DNA from: Deltaproteobacteria bacterium
GTDB lineage: Bacteria > Myxococcota_A > UBA9160 > SMWR01
NCBI GenBank assembly: GCA_029261905.1
Contig: JAJDAM010000897.1
Location: forward strand, 1-11,705
Reading direction: 5' to 3'
Length of the DNA stretch: 11,705 nucleotides
Of the stretch, positions 1 to 6,740 are shown in pieces. Every line of letters starts with the position of its first letter. Positions within the stretch are counted from its first letter, which is position 1. A program made the translations under genes and the position numbers. Under the pieces are notes generated by a model. It was not told where the DNA came from. It saw nothing but the letters and a program-made list of their open reading frames with translations, and did not search any database.

Positions 1-65
1 ATGAAGTGCACCGCGGCATGGTCGCGAGGCTCGAACTCAAAAAGTATCTCGCGCGCACGAATTGA
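1..65 (+). CDS. possible 3' end of a plus-strand gene running in from the left edge
   Basis: Frame 3 of the plus strand is open from the window edge to a TGA at 63-65 and encodes a short tail ending RGMVARLELKKYLARTN. Its third codon positions are mostly G or C, like the established genes here, and the tail looks like a normal amphipathic C-terminus. If real, the gene converges on the P450 that ends at 162. Only about 20 codons are visible, so the family cannot be named. The opposite strand is also open (ATG at 145-143 reading out of the window), so this is only the slightly better of two weak options. Confidence 0.3.
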   Translation, partial: EVHRGMVARLELKKYLARTN

Positions 66-161
66 CCCGAACGCGCTAGTGCCCCCATAGCTCGCATCAC
101 CGCGCACGCCCGAGAAACCGCGGCCAGGGTGTTCCAGTCCCTCATCCCGACCGCATCACGA

Positions 162-1448
162 TCAGCGGGGATGGACGCGTACCGGCAGTTCGACGAACCC
201 CTTCACGAAGGGCGACTTCACGCGCACGGGCTTGCCGACGACTTCGACGAAGCGGAAGCGCTTCCCAATCTCTTCCCACAGCACACGCAGCTGCATCTCG
301 GCAAGTCGGCTCCCCATGCAGAAATGCACCCCCCAGCCAAACGAGAGATGCTGCTTCGAGTTCGCGCGATCGATCAGGAACTCGTTCGCCCGCGGGATGG
401 CCGTCTCGTCGCGATTCGCCGACACGTACCACAGCACGATCTTGTCACCCTTCTTGATTTTCTTGCCGCCAAGCTCCGTATCCTGGGTCGCGGTGCGGCG
501 CATATGCGCCAACGGTGTCTGCCAGCGGATGATCTCGTTGACCATGTTCGGGATCAGGCTCGGATCGGTGCGCAGTTTTTCGTATTCGGCGGGATTCTCG
601 TTGAGTGCCAGCACGCCTCCCGAGATCGAATTGCGCGTCGTGTCGTTGCCGCCGACGATCAACAGAATCAGCGTGCCGAGATACTCGAGTGGCGAAACGT
701 CGGGAGCGATGTCCTTGGTTGCATCGGAATTCGCCATCGCCGAGATGAAGTCGAGTTCGCCGTCCTGGGGTTTGTTCTCCCGCTGCTTCCAGAGCTTGGT
801 GAAGTAGTCGAGGCACTCGAGCAGGATGGCCTGCCGGTCGTCTGCGGTCATGCCCATCTCGGCCAGTTGCTCGTCGCTCGACGTGGCCATGTCGGACCAG
901 TAGGTCAGCTTCCTGCGCTCGTCCCATGGAAAGTCGAACATCGTCGCGAGCATGCCCGTCGTCAGCTCGATGGAGACCTTGTCGACCCAGTCGAAGGTCT
1001 CGCCGACCGGCAGCCCCTCGAGGATCTCGATCACGCGTTCGCGTATCAGGGGCTCCAACCGCGTCAGGTTTCGCGGCGATGCCACGGGTTGCGTGGTCTT
1101 TCGATGCGCCTGGTGGCGTGGTCCGTCCATCGTGATGAAGCCGGCCGTCAAAGGAAACTCCGGATCTGGATCGGCGATCACGATCGTCGGCTCGGACGAA
1201 AAGATCTCGGGTTGCTTCTCGACGGTGACAATGTCTTCGAATTTCGTCACCGACCAATACGGCCCGAATTCGCTTTCGGCGCAGAAGTGGACCGGGTCCT
1301 CATTGCGCAGGCGCTCGAAGTAGCCCCAGAGCGTGTCGGTTTCGAAGAGCTCGGCGTCGGCGACGTCGATCCGATTGAGAGGGATCGAGTATGGGTCGGC
1401 GCCAGCCTGGCCTCTGGAGGGGAACGGGTCCGCGGTTGCTTCGCTCAT
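162..1448 (-). CDS. cytochrome P450, CYP153-like (aliphatic terminal hydroxylase type)
   Basis: A soluble class I bacterial P450 of 428 residues. Visible motifs are the I-helix GGNDTT at about residues 266-271, the K-helix ExxR (EIIR) at 305-308, and the heme loop FGWGVHFCMG at 370-379 with the thiolate ligand at Cys377. The stretches GGNDTTRNSISGGVLALNEN, IIRWQTPLAHMRRTA and HLSFGWGVHFCMGSRLAEMQ closely resemble CYP153 enzymes. That family hydroxylates the terminal carbon of alkanes, fatty acids and related aliphatics using ferredoxin and ferredoxin reductase. The ATG at 1448 is preferred over one at 1493 because AGGAG lies 6 nt upstream of it. No ferredoxin or reductase gene lies beside it. 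The upstream neighbour on the same strand is a protein kinase, 123 bp away. The P450 assignment is certain; the subfamily and substrate are inferred from remembered motifs. Confidence 0.93.
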   Translation of the reverse strand: MSEATADPFPSRGQAGADPYSIPLNRIDVADAELFETDTLWGYFERLRNEDPVHFCAESEFGPYWSVTKFEDIVTVEKQPEIFSSEPTIVIADPDPEFPLTAGFITMDGPRHQAHRKTTQPVASPRNLTRLEPLIRERVIEILEGLPVGETFDWVDKVSIELTTGMLATMFDFPWDERRKLTYWSDMATSSDEQLAEMGMTADDRQAILLECLDYFTKLWKQRENKPQDGELDFISAMANSDATKDIAPDVSPLEYLGTLILLIVGGNDTTRNSISGGVLALNENPAEYEKLRTDPSLIPNMVNEIIRWQTPLAHMRRTATQDTELGGKKIKKGDKIVLWYVSANRDETAIPRANEFLIDRANSKQHLSFGWGVHFCMGSRLAEMQLRVLWEEIGKRFRFVEVVGKPVRVKSPFVKGFVELPVRVHPR

Positions 1449-1454
1449 GTGGGT

Positions 1455-1459
1455 CTCCT
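1455..1459 (-). promoter_or_regulatory. ribosome binding site of the P450
   Basis: The minus strand reads AGGAG followed by ACCCAC and then ATG at 1448-1446, a 6-nt spacer. This decides the start at 1448. The alternative ATG at 1493 has no comparable purine run upstream. Confidence 0.75.
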
Positions 1460-1571
1460 CATGAAGGGGCCGGTGCCAATCCGGCAACGTCATAGCCTAC
1501 CGCGATTCGGGCCCAAGCTCTCGGCGCATCGGACGGATTTCGAGCAATCGTTGATCGCGATTTCCTACCCG

Positions 1572-2969
1572 CTATCGAGGCGCGCTCGTGCTGTCGTCGT
1601 CCGGCCGGCTCGCGTCTGCCCGCGACGGCAGCTTCTGCCCATCCCGAATGCACTCGAGATCTCGTGCCATTTCGGCGGCGGTCCGATAGCGATCTGCAGC
1701 GTTCTTCGAAAGGCTCTTCCACACCACGTACCCCAGATCCTCTGGAATCTCCGGATTGAGCGTTTGCGGCTGCACGGGCTGAGTCTGTGTGACTTTGAAT
1801 GCGATCGTCGTGATCGAGTCGCCGGGGAACGGTTTCTCCCCTGTCAGCAGGAGATAGAGGATCGTACCCAGTGAGAACACGTCACTCGGCGGGCGAATCG
1901 CGCTGCCGGTGAATTGTTCGGGCGACATGAAAGCCGGCGTTCCGAGCGCCTGGCCCGTGCGGGTGAGCTGTGTCCCCTCCAACTTGGCGATGCCGAAGTC
2001 CGTGATCTTGGCCTTGCCCTCGTCCGTCAACAGGATGTTGGCCGGCTTGATGTCGCGATGGATGATGTTCTGCGCATGGGCGCAGCCGAGGGCATCTGCG
2101 ATCTGGATTCCAAGATCGAGACACTCGGCGATCGTCGGACGCTCCCCATCGAGCAGCGATTGAAGCGTTCGGCCCTCGACGAATTCCATGACGATCGCCA
2201 TGCCGTCTCGATCCTGCACCAGATCGTACACCGCGACGATCCCGGGGTGATTCATGCGACCGCCCGCCTGGGCCTCGGTACGCTGCCGTTCCGTGTACAT
2301 CTCCAACTCATTTGCCGTCATCTGGTGAGTCAGAATCTTCTTGATTGCCACAGTGCGTGACAACGCGGGATCGACAGCCTTGTAGACGACCCCCATCGAT
2401 CCCCGCCCGAGTTCGCTCACGATCTCGTAGCGACCGATCTGTTGCGGGCCGCCATCCGGGAAGACGAACGTCTTGTCGGGGTCCTCGGCTACCGGCTCCC
2501 GTGGAGATACTGGCGGAGCGGCCGTCGAAGGCGGTCCTGCTGTCTGGACGACTGTCCCAGCGGTTGCGTTCGGTGCGCGATTCTCCCACGCGTCGGTCGC
2601 GATCCGGCGACGCTGAGAGGCGATCTTTCGGGTCAACGGCTGCACGATCATCGGGCGCAGCAAGGACAGCACGCCGGCCGGAATCAACGGCAACCACCAG
2701 TTGGAGACAGGCTTCCCGCGTGTCCCCATCTGTTCGGGCCACTCTGCACCGATCGCTGTGCCCAGGATTTCGAGTCCAGGATCGCCCCATCGGTGCAACC
2801 CGTCCGCGAGCCACGCAAACAACGGGGCTTCGGGCGAGTGGAACTGAAGTCCGACGAGCGCCAGAAGGCCGAGCACGAGAGACCATGTGATCGCATTGAT
2901 CACCCATCTCGCCCCGTTCAGCGCTGTCAGTTTGGCTCGCATGGTCCTTGCCAAGGTCGTCGACGTCAT
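1572..2969 (-). CDS. Hanks-type Ser/Thr protein kinase with N-terminal membrane hairpin
   Basis: A 465-residue eukaryotic-like kinase. Residues 23-42 and about 90-110 are hydrophobic and likely span the inner membrane, leaving a loop of about 50 residues outside. A Pro/Ala-rich linker (130-165) leads to the kinase domain (181-440). All key residues are present: glycine loop GRGSMG 188-193, VAIK with Lys210, HRDIKPAN with Asp306 and Asn311, DFG at 324-326, and a Thr-rich activation segment ending SPE at 349-351. It should therefore be an active cytoplasmic kinase. There are no PASTA or other C-terminal sensor domains, so any signal would come through the membrane hairpin or partners. The start is uncertain: an in-frame ATG at 2942 has AAGGA close upstream, and it would leave both helices intact. 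Its substrate is unknown. The P450 follows 123 bp downstream on the same strand, so co-transcription is possible but unproven. Confidence 0.92.
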   Translation of the reverse strand: MTSTTLARTMRAKLTALNGARWVINAITWSLVLGLLALVGLQFHSPEAPLFAWLADGLHRWGDPGLEILGTAIGAEWPEQMGTRGKPVSNWWLPLIPAGVLSLLRPMIVQPLTRKIASQRRRIATDAWENRAPNATAGTVVQTAGPPSTAAPPVSPREPVAEDPDKTFVFPDGGPQQIGRYEIVSELGRGSMGVVYKAVDPALSRTVAIKKILTHQMTANELEMYTERQRTEAQAGGRMNHPGIVAVYDLVQDRDGMAIVMEFVEGRTLQSLLDGERPTIAECLDLGIQIADALGCAHAQNIIHRDIKPANILLTDEGKAKITDFGIAKLEGTQLTRTGQALGTPAFMSPEQFTGSAIRPPSDVFSLGTILYLLLTGEKPFPGDSITTIAFKVTQTQPVQPQTLNPEIPEDLGYVVWKSLSKNAADRYRTAAEMARDLECIRDGQKLPSRADASRPDDDSTSAPR

Positions 2970-3008
2970 TCGTGATCGGTCGCCCGGATGAACGGGACGA
3001 TATCACGA
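2970..3008 (-). promoter_or_regulatory. inverted repeat just upstream of the kinase start
   Basis: TCGTGAT at 2970-2976 pairs with ATCACGA at 3002-3008. Inside the loop, CCCG (2983-2986) pairs with CGGG (2993-2996). The nested stems abut the kinase ATG, so this could be an operator or a 5' leader structure. The arms are short and chance is possible in GC-rich DNA. Confidence 0.2.
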
Positions 3009-3126
3009 CATCCTGCAGATTCTCTGACGAACGTCATCTCGGTTCCAGTCGACCGATGCCGCCGAGTGCGCCGGGCGCGCGCCCGCGCGAGCTGCCGATT
3101 CTGGACTGCCGAACCTGCACTGTCTA

Positions 3127-4161
3127 TCACAGGTGTTTCTCGAAGAACGCGATCTGATCGCGCACCGCCGTCTCGAAGGGGGCGCCGCGGTAGATATCGA
3201 AGTGTCCGATCGGGTAGCGCACCAATTCGGCGCGGTCGCCGAGGATCTCCGCCGTCTGCTCCGCGGATCGGGGCGATACCAGAGCATCGCGATCGCAGAC
3301 CTGGATCAGCACCGGACAGCGAACTTCTTTCGCGCGCTCGATCGGTCGATAGGCCGAGGCTCGCAACACGATGCGTGCACACACTTCGTTGACGAACCCT
3401 TCGGGCGCGATCGCCGAATAACCTTCGTAGGCGCCCGGTGCGGCGAGCATGGCGACACTCCCGGGTGGACCCACGATCGGAATGCGGTGCGGTGAGAGGC
3501 CGAAGCGCGAGCGCAACATATCGCGCTGGGCGTGCATGACCAGACGCAGCAAGCCCACAGGCCCGACTTGGCCCCGAAGTCCGCGCGCGTCGTCTCGCGC
3601 GTCCAGCGACGGGCACTGCGCGCTCACGCACGCAATCCTCGCATCCGAAGCCGCCGTCACCAACACGTGACCGCCCGACGCCGAACTCCCCCACAGCGCA
3701 ACCCGATCCGGAGCCACCTCAGGCAGATCTCGCGCATACGCGACCGCCGCCTTCCAGTCCGCAAGCTGGTAGGGGATCCAATAGAGTTGTCGCGGCTCGC
3801 CGCCGCTTTCTCCGAAATAGCGGTAGTCGAACGCGAGAACCGCGAAGCCAGCTTCGCGGAATCGACGCGCGTAGTCTTCCAGGTTGCAGCCCATCGTTCC
3901 TCCGAAGCCGTGGGCCATCACGACGCAGGGTCGTGGCGCCGACGCATCCTCGGGGACGAAGAACCAACCGTGGACCGAAGTGCCGTCGACTTCGAACTCC
4001 ACATTCCGCCTGGGCACGGGCCGACCGGGATCGTCTGTTGCGTGCCGCTCGAGCGGCTGCGCCGGTACCGAGAGTTCGAGAATGAAGCCGATCAGAACCA
4101 GATAGATCACGATTGCGACGACGACGACGACCCCTGCAATCAACAGTGATTGGACAATCAT
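3127..4161 (-). CDS. membrane-anchored alpha/beta hydrolase
   Basis: A 344-residue protein with one strongly hydrophobic N-terminal helix (about residues 4-30) followed by an alpha/beta hydrolase domain (about 55-344). The oxyanion region is HGFGG (84-88). The nucleophile elbow reads WGSSASGGH, with Ser160 the likely nucleophile and Ser rather than Gly two residues later. Probable acid and base are Asp292 (DRDALVSP) and His320 (PIGHFD). This pattern fits the YcjY or X-Pro dipeptidyl-peptidase-like hydrolases, which include esterases and peptidases; the substrate cannot be told from sequence. The open frame extends to 4404, but the ATG at 4161 has AGGGAG 10 nt upstream and begins directly with the membrane helix. 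The residues before it are low-complexity and unlike a leader. It is divergent from the amidase and shares its upstream region. The anchor suggests action at the inner-membrane face; the side is unclear. Confidence 0.85.
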   Translation of the reverse strand: MIVQSLLIAGVVVVVAIVIYLVLIGFILELSVPAQPLERHATDDPGRPVPRRNVEFEVDGTSVHGWFFVPEDASAPRPCVVMAHGFGGTMGCNLEDYARRFREAGFAVLAFDYRYFGESGGEPRQLYWIPYQLADWKAAVAYARDLPEVAPDRVALWGSSASGGHVLVTAASDARIACVSAQCPSLDARDDARGLRGQVGPVGLLRLVMHAQRDMLRSRFGLSPHRIPIVGPPGSVAMLAAPGAYEGYSAIAPEGFVNEVCARIVLRASAYRPIERAKEVRCPVLIQVCDRDALVSPRSAEQTAEILGDRAELVRYPIGHFDIYRGAPFETAVRDQIAFFEKHL

Positions 4162-4235
4162 CGAATGGCTGCTCCCTGCGCAGATCCGAACCGTTCCGAC
4201 AACGAAGTGTCGCGTCCTCGTTGCGGATGTGGACT

Positions 4236-4252
4236 GTACCTGCGGCAAGTAC
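4236..4252. promoter_or_regulatory. candidate operator: 17-bp imperfect inverted repeat
   Basis: The sequence GTACCTGCGGCAAGTAC is a dyad with seven of eight base pairs matching around one central base (GTACxTGC-n-GCAxGTAC). Short flanking arms GACT (4232-4235) and AGTC (4254-4257) extend the symmetry with a one-base bulge. It lies 75 bp upstream of the hydrolase start and about 150 bp upstream of the amidase start, as expected for a site bound by a dimeric repressor or activator. No regulator gene is in the window, so the binding protein is unknown. Confidence 0.35.
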
Positions 4253-4393
4253 GAGTCGGAAAGCCGAAAGTCCGGAACCGGAACGGTCGACCCGCACTCG
4301 ACGTCCTGAAACCTCGGCGCGGGCCTTTTTCGTTGACCGTAGGGGTGGTGCGTGGTTGACTCGGGTGGTTGCGTCCCGCTGGGCGCCAGATCC

Positions 4394-4398
4394 GGAGG
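4394..4398 (+). promoter_or_regulatory. ribosome binding site of the amidase
   Basis: GGAGG sits 4 nt before the ATG at 4403. It selects this start over the in-frame upstream start codon at 4352, which would place this sequence inside the coding region. Confidence 0.75.
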
Positions 4399-4402
4399 CC
4401 AC

Positions 4403-5797
4403 ATGGAAGACGTCGTTCATCAAGCCGCCCAGGTAAGAGAAGGCAAAACGACCGCGACGGATCTCGTCGAGGCGGCACTGGCACGCGTTGCTCGGCACAA
4501 CCCGGATCTGAACGCATTCGTCGTCGTCGATGAGGCGCTCGCACGCCGCGAGGCGGCCCGGGTGGACCTCGCAGTGAAACAGGGCCGGGATCCAGGACCG
4601 CTCGCGGGTGTCCCTTTCGGTGTGAAAGACATGGATGCGTGCGCGGGGCTTCCGCTGTCACACGGCTCTCGGCTCGGGAAGGGACTTCCACCGGTCGAGC
4701 GCGACAGCGTACACGTCGGTCGATTGCGGGCCGCGGGCGCCGTACCGATCGGTGTCACCGCGGTGCCGGAATTCGGCGCGATCAGCTGGACGCGTTCGAA
4801 GGCTTGGGGTGTGACGCGAAACCCGTGGAACCTGGAGCGCACACCCGGCGGCTCGAGCGGGGGCTCCGCAGCCGCGGTCGCGGCGGGTCTCGTGCCGTTC
4901 GCCACCGCCGGAGACGGCGGCGGTTCGACACGGATTCCGGCCGCTTACACCGGCCTGGTGGGTCACAAGCCGTCGTTTGGCAGGATTCCGCGCGAGGGCG
5001 CAACCACCTCCCAGACTGCGGTCTGGGGAGCGCTCGTCACGACCGTTCGCGATGCGGCGCGCCACCTCGATGTGGCCGCGGGCCCCGATGATTGCGACCG
5101 CACGTCTCTACCGCCGGCAGGCGTTCGTTACGAGGAAGCCATCGAGAGCCTCGACGTGCGAGGACTGCGATGCATGTGGTCGCCCGATCTCGGCTTTGCC
5201 ACGGTCGACCCGGAGGTGCGCCGCCTGTGTGAGCAGACGGCCAACAAGCTCATCGACACAGCCGAACTCTCGAGATGCGAAGTGCCGCTTGCACTCGATG
5301 ACCTCTTCCATGCGTGGTCGAACTCTTCGGCCATCGATGTCTGGCTGCACCTCGAGCACGGTGATTGGCCAGATCGCGCCGAGGACTTCGGCAGCAATAT
5401 CCGACAGGGTCTCGAGGCAACGTCCACGATCCCATTGCCTTGGTACACCAAGGTATTGCGAAGCCGGACCGCGCTCGAGCGCGAGGTCGGGGAGATCTTC
5501 GCCGGAACGGACGTATTGCTGACGCCGACCACAGCGATCCCCGCCCACATTGCGGAAGGACCGCCGCCCGCCGAGATCGACGGCCAGGCCATCCACCCGG
5601 CGATGGCCGTGCCGTTCACGATGCTCGCGAATCTCTGCTGGAACCCGGCTGTCTCGGTGCCGGCCGGAATGACCGCGGACGGCATGCCCGTCGGGCTGCA
5701 GATCATGACGCGCCGGCACGCCGACGACATCGCGTTGCGGCTGGCCCGGATCGTCGAGCAGACGTCCCCGTGGCCGCGGACCGCACGGGGCTACTGA
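4403..5797 (+). CDS. amidase-signature family amidohydrolase
   Basis: A cytoplasmic enzyme of 464 residues, the usual length for the family, which hydrolyses carboxamide C-N bonds. The Ser-cisSer-Lys triad is complete: Lys75 in GVPFGVKD, Ser151/Ser152 in the TPGGSSGGSAAAVAAG glycine-serine loop, and the nucleophile Ser175 in DGGGSTRIPA. C-terminal family features include LLTPTTAIPA (372-381) and VSVPAGMTADGMPVGLQIM (417-435). It lacks the neighbours and context of the GatCAB tRNA amidotransferase. The DGGGSTRIPA form recalls bacterial catabolic amidases such as the NylA-like group, but the natural substrate is unknown. YghU follows 83 bp downstream on the same strand and may be co-transcribed. 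The gene is divergent from the alpha/beta hydrolase. Family assignment is very secure; specificity is not. Confidence 0.93.
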   Translation: MEDVVHQAAQVREGKTTATDLVEAALARVARHNPDLNAFVVVDEALARREAARVDLAVKQGRDPGPLAGVPFGVKDMDACAGLPLSHGSRLGKGLPPVERDSVHVGRLRAAGAVPIGVTAVPEFGAISWTRSKAWGVTRNPWNLERTPGGSSGGSAAAVAAGLVPFATAGDGGGSTRIPAAYTGLVGHKPSFGRIPREGATTSQTAVWGALVTTVRDAARHLDVAAGPDDCDRTSLPPAGVRYEEAIESLDVRGLRCMWSPDLGFATVDPEVRRLCEQTANKLIDTAELSRCEVPLALDDLFHAWSNSSAIDVWLHLEHGDWPDRAEDFGSNIRQGLEATSTIPLPWYTKVLRSRTALEREVGEIFAGTDVLLTPTTAIPAHIAEGPPPAEIDGQAIHPAMAVPFTMLANLCWNPAVSVPAGMTADGMPVGLQIMTRRHADDIALRLARIVEQTSPWPRTARGY

Positions 5798-5880
5798 TCG
5801 AGCGCAGCTGCGTCCTCGACCGCCCGTAGAATGCTCCCACGGAGCTATGGTCATATCTCACGAACTGCAGGGAATCGATC

Positions 5881-6738
5881 ATGACCGACGCATCGCAGTA
5901 CACGCCGCCGAAAGTCTGGAAATGGGAAGCGCAGGACGGCGGACAGTTCACCAATATCAACCGCCCGATCGCGGGCGCCACACACGAAAAAGAACTGCCC
6001 GTCGGCGAGCATCCGCTGCAGCTGTATTCCCTGGCCACGCCCAATGGCGTGAAGGTGACCGTGATGCTGGAGGAACTACTCGAACTGGGCAAGAGCGAAG
6101 CCGAATACGATGCCTATTTCATCAACATCGGTGCGGGCGATCAGTTTGGTAGCGGTTTCGTCGATGTGAATCCGAATTCAAAGATTCCCGCCCTGCTCGA
6201 CCGAAGCACTTCGCCGCCGACCCGTGTCTTCGAATCCGGCGCGATCCTCGTCTACCTGGCAGAAAAGTTCGACGCGTTTCTACCCAAGCAGCCGTCCGCA
6301 CGTGCCGAATGCATGTCCTGGCTGTTCTGGCAGATGGGCAGCGCACCGTATCTCGGCGGCGGCTTCGGTCACTTCTACAACTACGCACCGGTGAAGATCG
6401 AATACTGCATTGATCGCTTTGCGATGGAGGTCAAACGCCAACTCGATGTGTTGGATCGCAATCTGTCGACGCGGCAGTACCTCTGCGGTGACGAGTACAA
6501 CATCGCGGACATGGCGACGTACTCGTGGTACGGCAATCTGGTCTTGAACAACAGCTACGACGCCGGTGAATTCCTGGATGTGAACTCCTACACCCACGTC
6601 GTCCGATGGGCATCGGAAATCGAGAAACGCCCCGCCGTTGCACGCGGGCGCCGGGTCAACAAAGCCTGGGGGCCCGAAGAAGAGCGAGTCCCCGAGCGTC
6701 ACTCTCCGAGTGACTTCGACATCACGGCTCCCGAGTAG
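5881..6738 (+). CDS. yghU: glutathione S-transferase family disulfide-bond oxidoreductase YghU
   Basis: This 285-residue protein aligns along its length with what I know of E. coli YghU. Shared stretches include NINRP near residue 25, THEKELPVG, HPLQLYSLATPNG, VNPNSKIPAL, FGHFYNYAPVKIEY, GDEYNIADMA and RPAVARGR. YghU and its relative YfcG are Nu-class GST homologs that bind two glutathiones and reduce disulfides, rather than carrying out classical conjugation. The thioredoxin-like domain spans about residues 46-130, with cis-Pro103 in KIPAL and the glutathione-binding Glu118-Ser119 in FESGAIL. The helical domain spans about 140-265. AGGGA lies 8 nt upstream of the ATG. It may share a transcript with the amidase. 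Its stop codon lies 2 nt from that of the convergent membrane protein gene. The likely role is cytoplasmic thiol redox maintenance. Confidence 0.95.
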   Translation: MTDASQYTPPKVWKWEAQDGGQFTNINRPIAGATHEKELPVGEHPLQLYSLATPNGVKVTVMLEELLELGKSEAEYDAYFINIGAGDQFGSGFVDVNPNSKIPALLDRSTSPPTRVFESGAILVYLAEKFDAFLPKQPSARAECMSWLFWQMGSAPYLGGGFGHFYNYAPVKIEYCIDRFAMEVKRQLDVLDRNLSTRQYLCGDEYNIADMATYSWYGNLVLNNSYDAGEFLDVNSYTHVVRWASEIEKRPAVARGRRVNKAWGPEEERVPERHSPSDFDITAPE

Positions 6739-6740
6739 CG

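Larger units (their letters stand above)
4162..4402. promoter_or_regulatory. divergent intergenic control region (hydrolase / amidase)
   Basis: This 241-bp gap lies between two divergently transcribed genes and must hold both promoters if they are transcribed independently. I see no convincing -35/-10 pair on either strand. TTGACC at 4333 and TTGACT at 4355 resemble -35 boxes on the plus strand but lack a matching -10. A strong dyad occurs at 4236-4252. Short palindromes GGTCGACC (4285-4292) and GACGTC (4299-4304) are also present. Confidence 0.5.

Noticed and set aside
1..145. Minus-strand frame starting at ATG 145-143 and open to the left edge
   Set aside because: It has no ribosome binding site at a usable distance. 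It competes with a plus-strand tail that looks at least as coding-like. About 48 codons without a recognisable motif are not enough to call.
129..1874. 581-codon open reading frame on the plus strand
   Set aside because: It lies antisense to the P450 and the kinase, both of which have complete family motifs. The translation is rich in Arg, His, Leu and Asp with no recognisable domain, as expected for an antisense shadow in GC-rich DNA.
2442..2975. Plus-strand 177-codon frame opposite the kinase N-terminus
   Set aside because: Antisense to the kinase linker and membrane region. Arg-rich, no motif, no ribosome binding site.
3072..3085. Perfect 14-bp palindrome CGGGCGCGCGCCCG between the hydrolase and the kinase
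   Set aside because: Considered as an intrinsic terminator for the hydrolase, but no U tract follows on the minus strand. Runs of GC alternation arise easily at this base composition.
4287..4330. Terminator-like GC stem followed by TTTTT (4326-4330) on the plus strand
   Set aside because: The pairing GACCCGC with GCGGGCC has a mismatch and a loop of over 20 nt. No plus-strand gene ends upstream that would need it.
4162..4404. N-terminal extension of the alpha/beta hydrolase back to 4404
   Set aside because: The extra 81 residues are low-complexity and precede a natural start that has a ribosome binding site and begins directly with the membrane helix. The region is better explained as a divergent promoter region.
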